64,000 nt of DNA from Pseudomonadota bacterium (GTDB lineage Bacteria > Pseudomonadota > Alphaproteobacteria > Rhizobiales > Tepidamorphaceae), in assembly GCA_023458595.1 (NCBI GenBank), contig JAEWYT010000215.1, forward strand, positions 62,001 to 126,000. The letters run 5' to 3'. Positions within the stretch are counted from its first letter, which is position 1. Every line of letters begins with the position of its first letter. A program made the position numbers and the translations under genes. Under the pieces are notes generated by a model. It was given only the letters and a program-made list of their open reading frames with translations. It searched no databases and had not been told where the DNA came from. Below are positions 61,702 to 64,000 of this stretch, piece after piece.

Positions 61702-62676
61702 CTACGGAGGCGATTGCCGCCCGGCCCCGGGCCGCGGCTCTATCGCACGAAACAGCATCGCGAACTGAACCCTGACGGTGCTGGCATTGCGGAAGAAGGC
61801 CACGAGCTCGCGCCAGGGGCCCTCTATTCGCGTCAGTCCGGTGAGGCTCGCCACAACCGTGCCGACGTCGCTGCGGCCCTGAATCACGAGCCAGCCGCCG
61901 ACGAACAGGATCCCGACCGCGCCGATCGCGCTCAGGCTCGTTATGATGAACTTCACCGACAGCTTCAGGAAGAAGATCTCGCGCCGCACCGTATAGATGC
62001 GGTCGAAGTCCTCCACGATTTCGGCCTCGATCTGTTTCAGCTCGCTGTCGGAGATCCGGTCCGAAGCATCGCGCAGGGACTGCACCCGGTCCTTGACCCG
62101 CCGGTTGATCCGGCCCTGGACGAACACGATGATCACCGCCTGCGGCAGCACGACGACGCATGCGATGACGCCGAGCCAGGGCTGGCTGATGACGATGAAC
62201 CCGACGACGCTCACCAGCGTGCCCAGAAGCATCAGCGGCCAGGCGATCGCGCTGCCGGCGAACGAACCGACCGCCTCCGCTTCCGACGCCAGCATCGTGA
62301 CCAGGGTTCCACGCTTCGGCAGCCCCGTGTCGGCGGCGACGGTGTCGCTGACGTAGTTGGCGTAGAGGCGCTCGCGGATCATCCAAATCGCGCGCTCGCC
62401 CAGCACTGAGAGCCGGAAGTTGAGCAGGAACTTCAGGGCGGCGCTCAGCAGTATCGCGGCGAAGAACCCGAGGCACAACATCGCAAGATGCCCTATGTCG
62501 CTGTGCTCGACCAGGCTGTTGACAATGAGCTGCTGGAACTTCAACGGCGCGGCGGCCAGCAGCGCGAGGACGATCGACAGGAATATCAGGAGCCGCTGGC
62601 GGCGGCCGGTCACCCGCCAGATCGTGCGGTAGAGATCCGCGATCGTCGGCGATCCCTTCGAAACATCCGATGTCAT
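61702..62676 (-). CDS. ABC transporter transmembrane-domain protein without ATPase domain
   Basis: A 324-residue protein with six predicted membrane helices arranged as in exporter-type ABC transmembrane domains (LLIFLSIVLALLAAAPLKFQQLIVNSLVEHSD at the start, ends LLIFLSIVLAL and LIVNSLVEHSD; AIWMIRERLYANYV as the first intracellular loop). It ends shortly after the sixth helix with no Walker A, signature or Walker B. The downstream sequence on this strand holds no ATPase gene before the window moves to convergent genes. It may pair with an ATPase encoded elsewhere or have a non-transport role. Confidence 0.82.
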   Translation of the reverse strand: MTSDVSKGSPTIADLYRTIWRVTGRRQRLLIFLSIVLALLAAAPLKFQQLIVNSLVEHSDIGHLAMLCLGFFAAILLSAALKFLLNFRLSVLGERAIWMIRERLYANYVSDTVAADTGLPKRGTLVTMLASEAEAVGSFAGSAIAWPLMLLGTLVSVVGFIVISQPWLGVIACVVVLPQAVIIVFVQGRINRRVKDRVQSLRDASDRISDSELKQIEAEIVEDFDRIYTVRREIFFLKLSVKFIITSLSAIGAVGILFVGGWLVIQGRSDVGTVVASLTGLTRIEGPWRELVAFFRNASTVRVQFAMLFRAIEPRPGAGRQSPP

Positions 62677-62949
62677 GGTAGCAAGCCTGATCTGGTCCGG
62701 GCGCTCGCCGAAGCGAACCCCGAGTCCTGTACTGACCGACGGAACGTGCCGGATTGCGTTGGGCGCCGGCCGGCCCGACTCCGGTTCGGGAAGAACGGTC
62801 CTCCGCGAGGTCTTCGCGGAGGACAGACGGAACGGATCGGCATCCGGCGGCGTGCCGGCGATCTCAGGCGGGTCCGCAATCGCGCGCGGTCGCCCTCGTC
62901 CGCGAGAACGGGGTGCCGGGCGGGATCCCGACGGACCGCGGCCGCCCGG

Positions 62950-63606
62950 TCAAGCCTTCGTGGCGTGCGCGACGTCTCCGCCGGCGGCGTCGACGGACTT
63001 CGCTCCCAGGGCGATGGAGATCAGCGCGACGCCGTCCATGATCAGTTCGATCGCAACGAACAGTCCGATCACCCAGCCCCATGAGCGCAGCCAGGCGATC
63101 TGGCCCTCCGGGGTCGCCAGCGCTTCGGGAGACGGCGGCGTCACGGTGCCGTAGATGAGAACGCCGAGCACGATCGAAACGATGCCGGACAGCAGCACCC
63201 AGAACCATATTCCGCCGTGGCCGCGCAGCTGAAACGCCATGATGATACGGGAAACCCCGACGACGATCAGCATGATCGCGAGAAAGAGCGTCAGCCAGAA
63301 TGCCCCGGATACCGGCGTCGAGATCAGCACGATGCCGGCGGCGATGTACACGATGCCGATAATTACGTGCCAGACGATGCCCTTCCATCCCTTGTGATGG
63401 AACGCGTCGATGAGCTGGGTGACGCCGCCGATGATCGCGAGAATTCCGAACCAGAACACGGCCACGACGGTGAGCCAGTAGGTCATGCCGAGCCCGATGA
63501 CGCCGAGCACGGTCATGAGTATTCCGAGCGCCAGCAGCCAACCCCAGCTGACGCCCGAGCCAGCCAGCATCTTGCCGGCCGAGGTACCAGATACGTTCAT
63601 CGTCAT
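62950..63606 (-). CDS. HdeD-family (DUF308) membrane protein
   Basis: A 218-residue membrane protein with six hydrophobic helices. The repeated short-helix pattern (WGWLLALGILMTVLGVIGL, FWFGILAIIGGVTQLIDAFHHKGW with ends FWFGILAIIGG and DAFHHKGW, and HVIIGIVYIAAGIVLI) matches HdeD, linked with acid resistance in enterobacteria. The ATG at 63606 has GAGGAGG 7 nt upstream; an earlier frame start at 63654 is rejected for lack of a site. An extra C-terminal tail with two predicted turns follows the last helix. Confidence 0.87.
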   Translation of the reverse strand: MTMNVSGTSAGKMLAGSGVSWGWLLALGILMTVLGVIGLGMTYWLTVVAVFWFGILAIIGGVTQLIDAFHHKGWKGIVWHVIIGIVYIAAGIVLISTPVSGAFWLTLFLAIMLIVVGVSRIIMAFQLRGHGGIWFWVLLSGIVSIVLGVLIYGTVTPPSPEALATPEGQIAWLRSWGWVIGLFVAIELIMDGVALISIALGAKSVDAAGGDVAHATKA

Positions 63607-64000
63607 GATCGTCGCCTCCTCACGTCGATTTCCCAAGACGGTCAAACAAGCCAATGACCGGCAACGTTCCCGGCAGGCAGACGCAGGTCACTCGCCGCGA
63701 GATCGCGACCTGCGAATGTTCGCCGAAGAACGGACTGCCGCTATCGTCTTGTCCTCCCGCCATTCCCTGCGGTGAATAGTACTGTGCGGGAACAAGCGCC
63801 AGTGTCAACGTTTGTAAGCCCGCGAAAGTGTCTCACGCCCGAATTCCGTTCCGTTTCCCGGTCCGACCGGGCCGACCGACTTCGGCCGTGCCGCCGCCGG
63901 AGCAGAACCAGATCATCGTCGAATGCCCAATCGAGCGAGAAGTGGTGGACGCGGTTCACGTTGCCGTAGAATAGTCAGCTTAGTGTGTCGTTCAGAGCTG
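63607..64000. other. Non-coding or unresolved right edge
   Basis: In this 394-nt stretch I see only short open frames on both strands without ribosome sites or recognisable motifs. It is probably upstream sequence for the HdeD-like gene and for whatever lies beyond the window. No repeat or RNA gene was recognised. Confidence 0.4.

Overview
The window is a high-GC chromosomal segment with dense, mostly co-directional operons, short or overlapping gene junctions, many GTG and TTG starts and strong purine-rich ribosome binding sites. TRAP and ABC importers, a MocR regulator, a hydantoinase-type locus and an Mrp operon together suggest a metabolically versatile alphaproteobacterium, possibly of the Hyphomicrobiales or Rhodospirillales and possibly marine. 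That placement is inferred from gene content only. I saw no rRNA, tRNA, CRISPR array, insertion sequence or phage gene.

Region 1 (1-16243) is a catabolic locus. It holds hydantoinase/oxoprolinase subunits A and B, a TRAP transporter in the order small permease, binding protein, large permease, a LacI-type regulator, a crotonase, a hydantoin-racemase-like protein that lacks the second cysteine, an MmgE/PrpD protein, a quinone-oxidoreductase-like MDR enzyme and a complete branched-chain-type ABC importer. Two matching LacI-type operator sequences lie ahead of the racemase and the MDR gene, which suggests one regulon. The substrate is unknown.

Region 2 (16244-34554) is an exopolysaccharide locus behind an AT-rich leader. 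It encodes a priming glycosyl-1-phosphate transferase, a specialised NusG paralogue, UDP-glucose dehydrogenase, an outer-membrane export protein, a Wzz/BY-kinase fusion with an apparent CTG start, a UDP-glucuronate-epimerase-like enzyme, a flippase, a sulfotransferase, an acetyltransferase, a Wzy-like polymerase, two glycosyltransferases, a beta-helix protein and a methyltransferase. It predicts an acidic, sulfated, acetylated polymer.

Region 3 (34757-46042) is a MocR-controlled amine or polyamine locus. Aldehyde dehydrogenase and a mandelate-racemase-type enolase lie divergent to the regulator, followed by a PotDABC-type importer, a GMC oxidoreductase and a gamma-glutamylputrescine-oxidase-like flavoprotein. 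Two promoters share the same inverted half-sites with identical 38-bp spacing. Region 4 (46507-49477) carries arginine deiminase with an NhaC-type antiporter. Region 5 (49557-59518) carries an RND efflux pair and an Mrp/Mnh-type cation antiporter operon in which two antiporter-like modules are fused in one 1034-residue protein. The last 4.4 kb hold an alpha/beta-hydrolase lipoprotein, a glycine-zipper lipoprotein, an EF-hand protein, an ABC membrane domain without its ATPase, and an HdeD-like protein.

A cross-cutting feature is that all three importer operons have a stable stem-loop directly after the binding-protein gene and before the next transporter gene.
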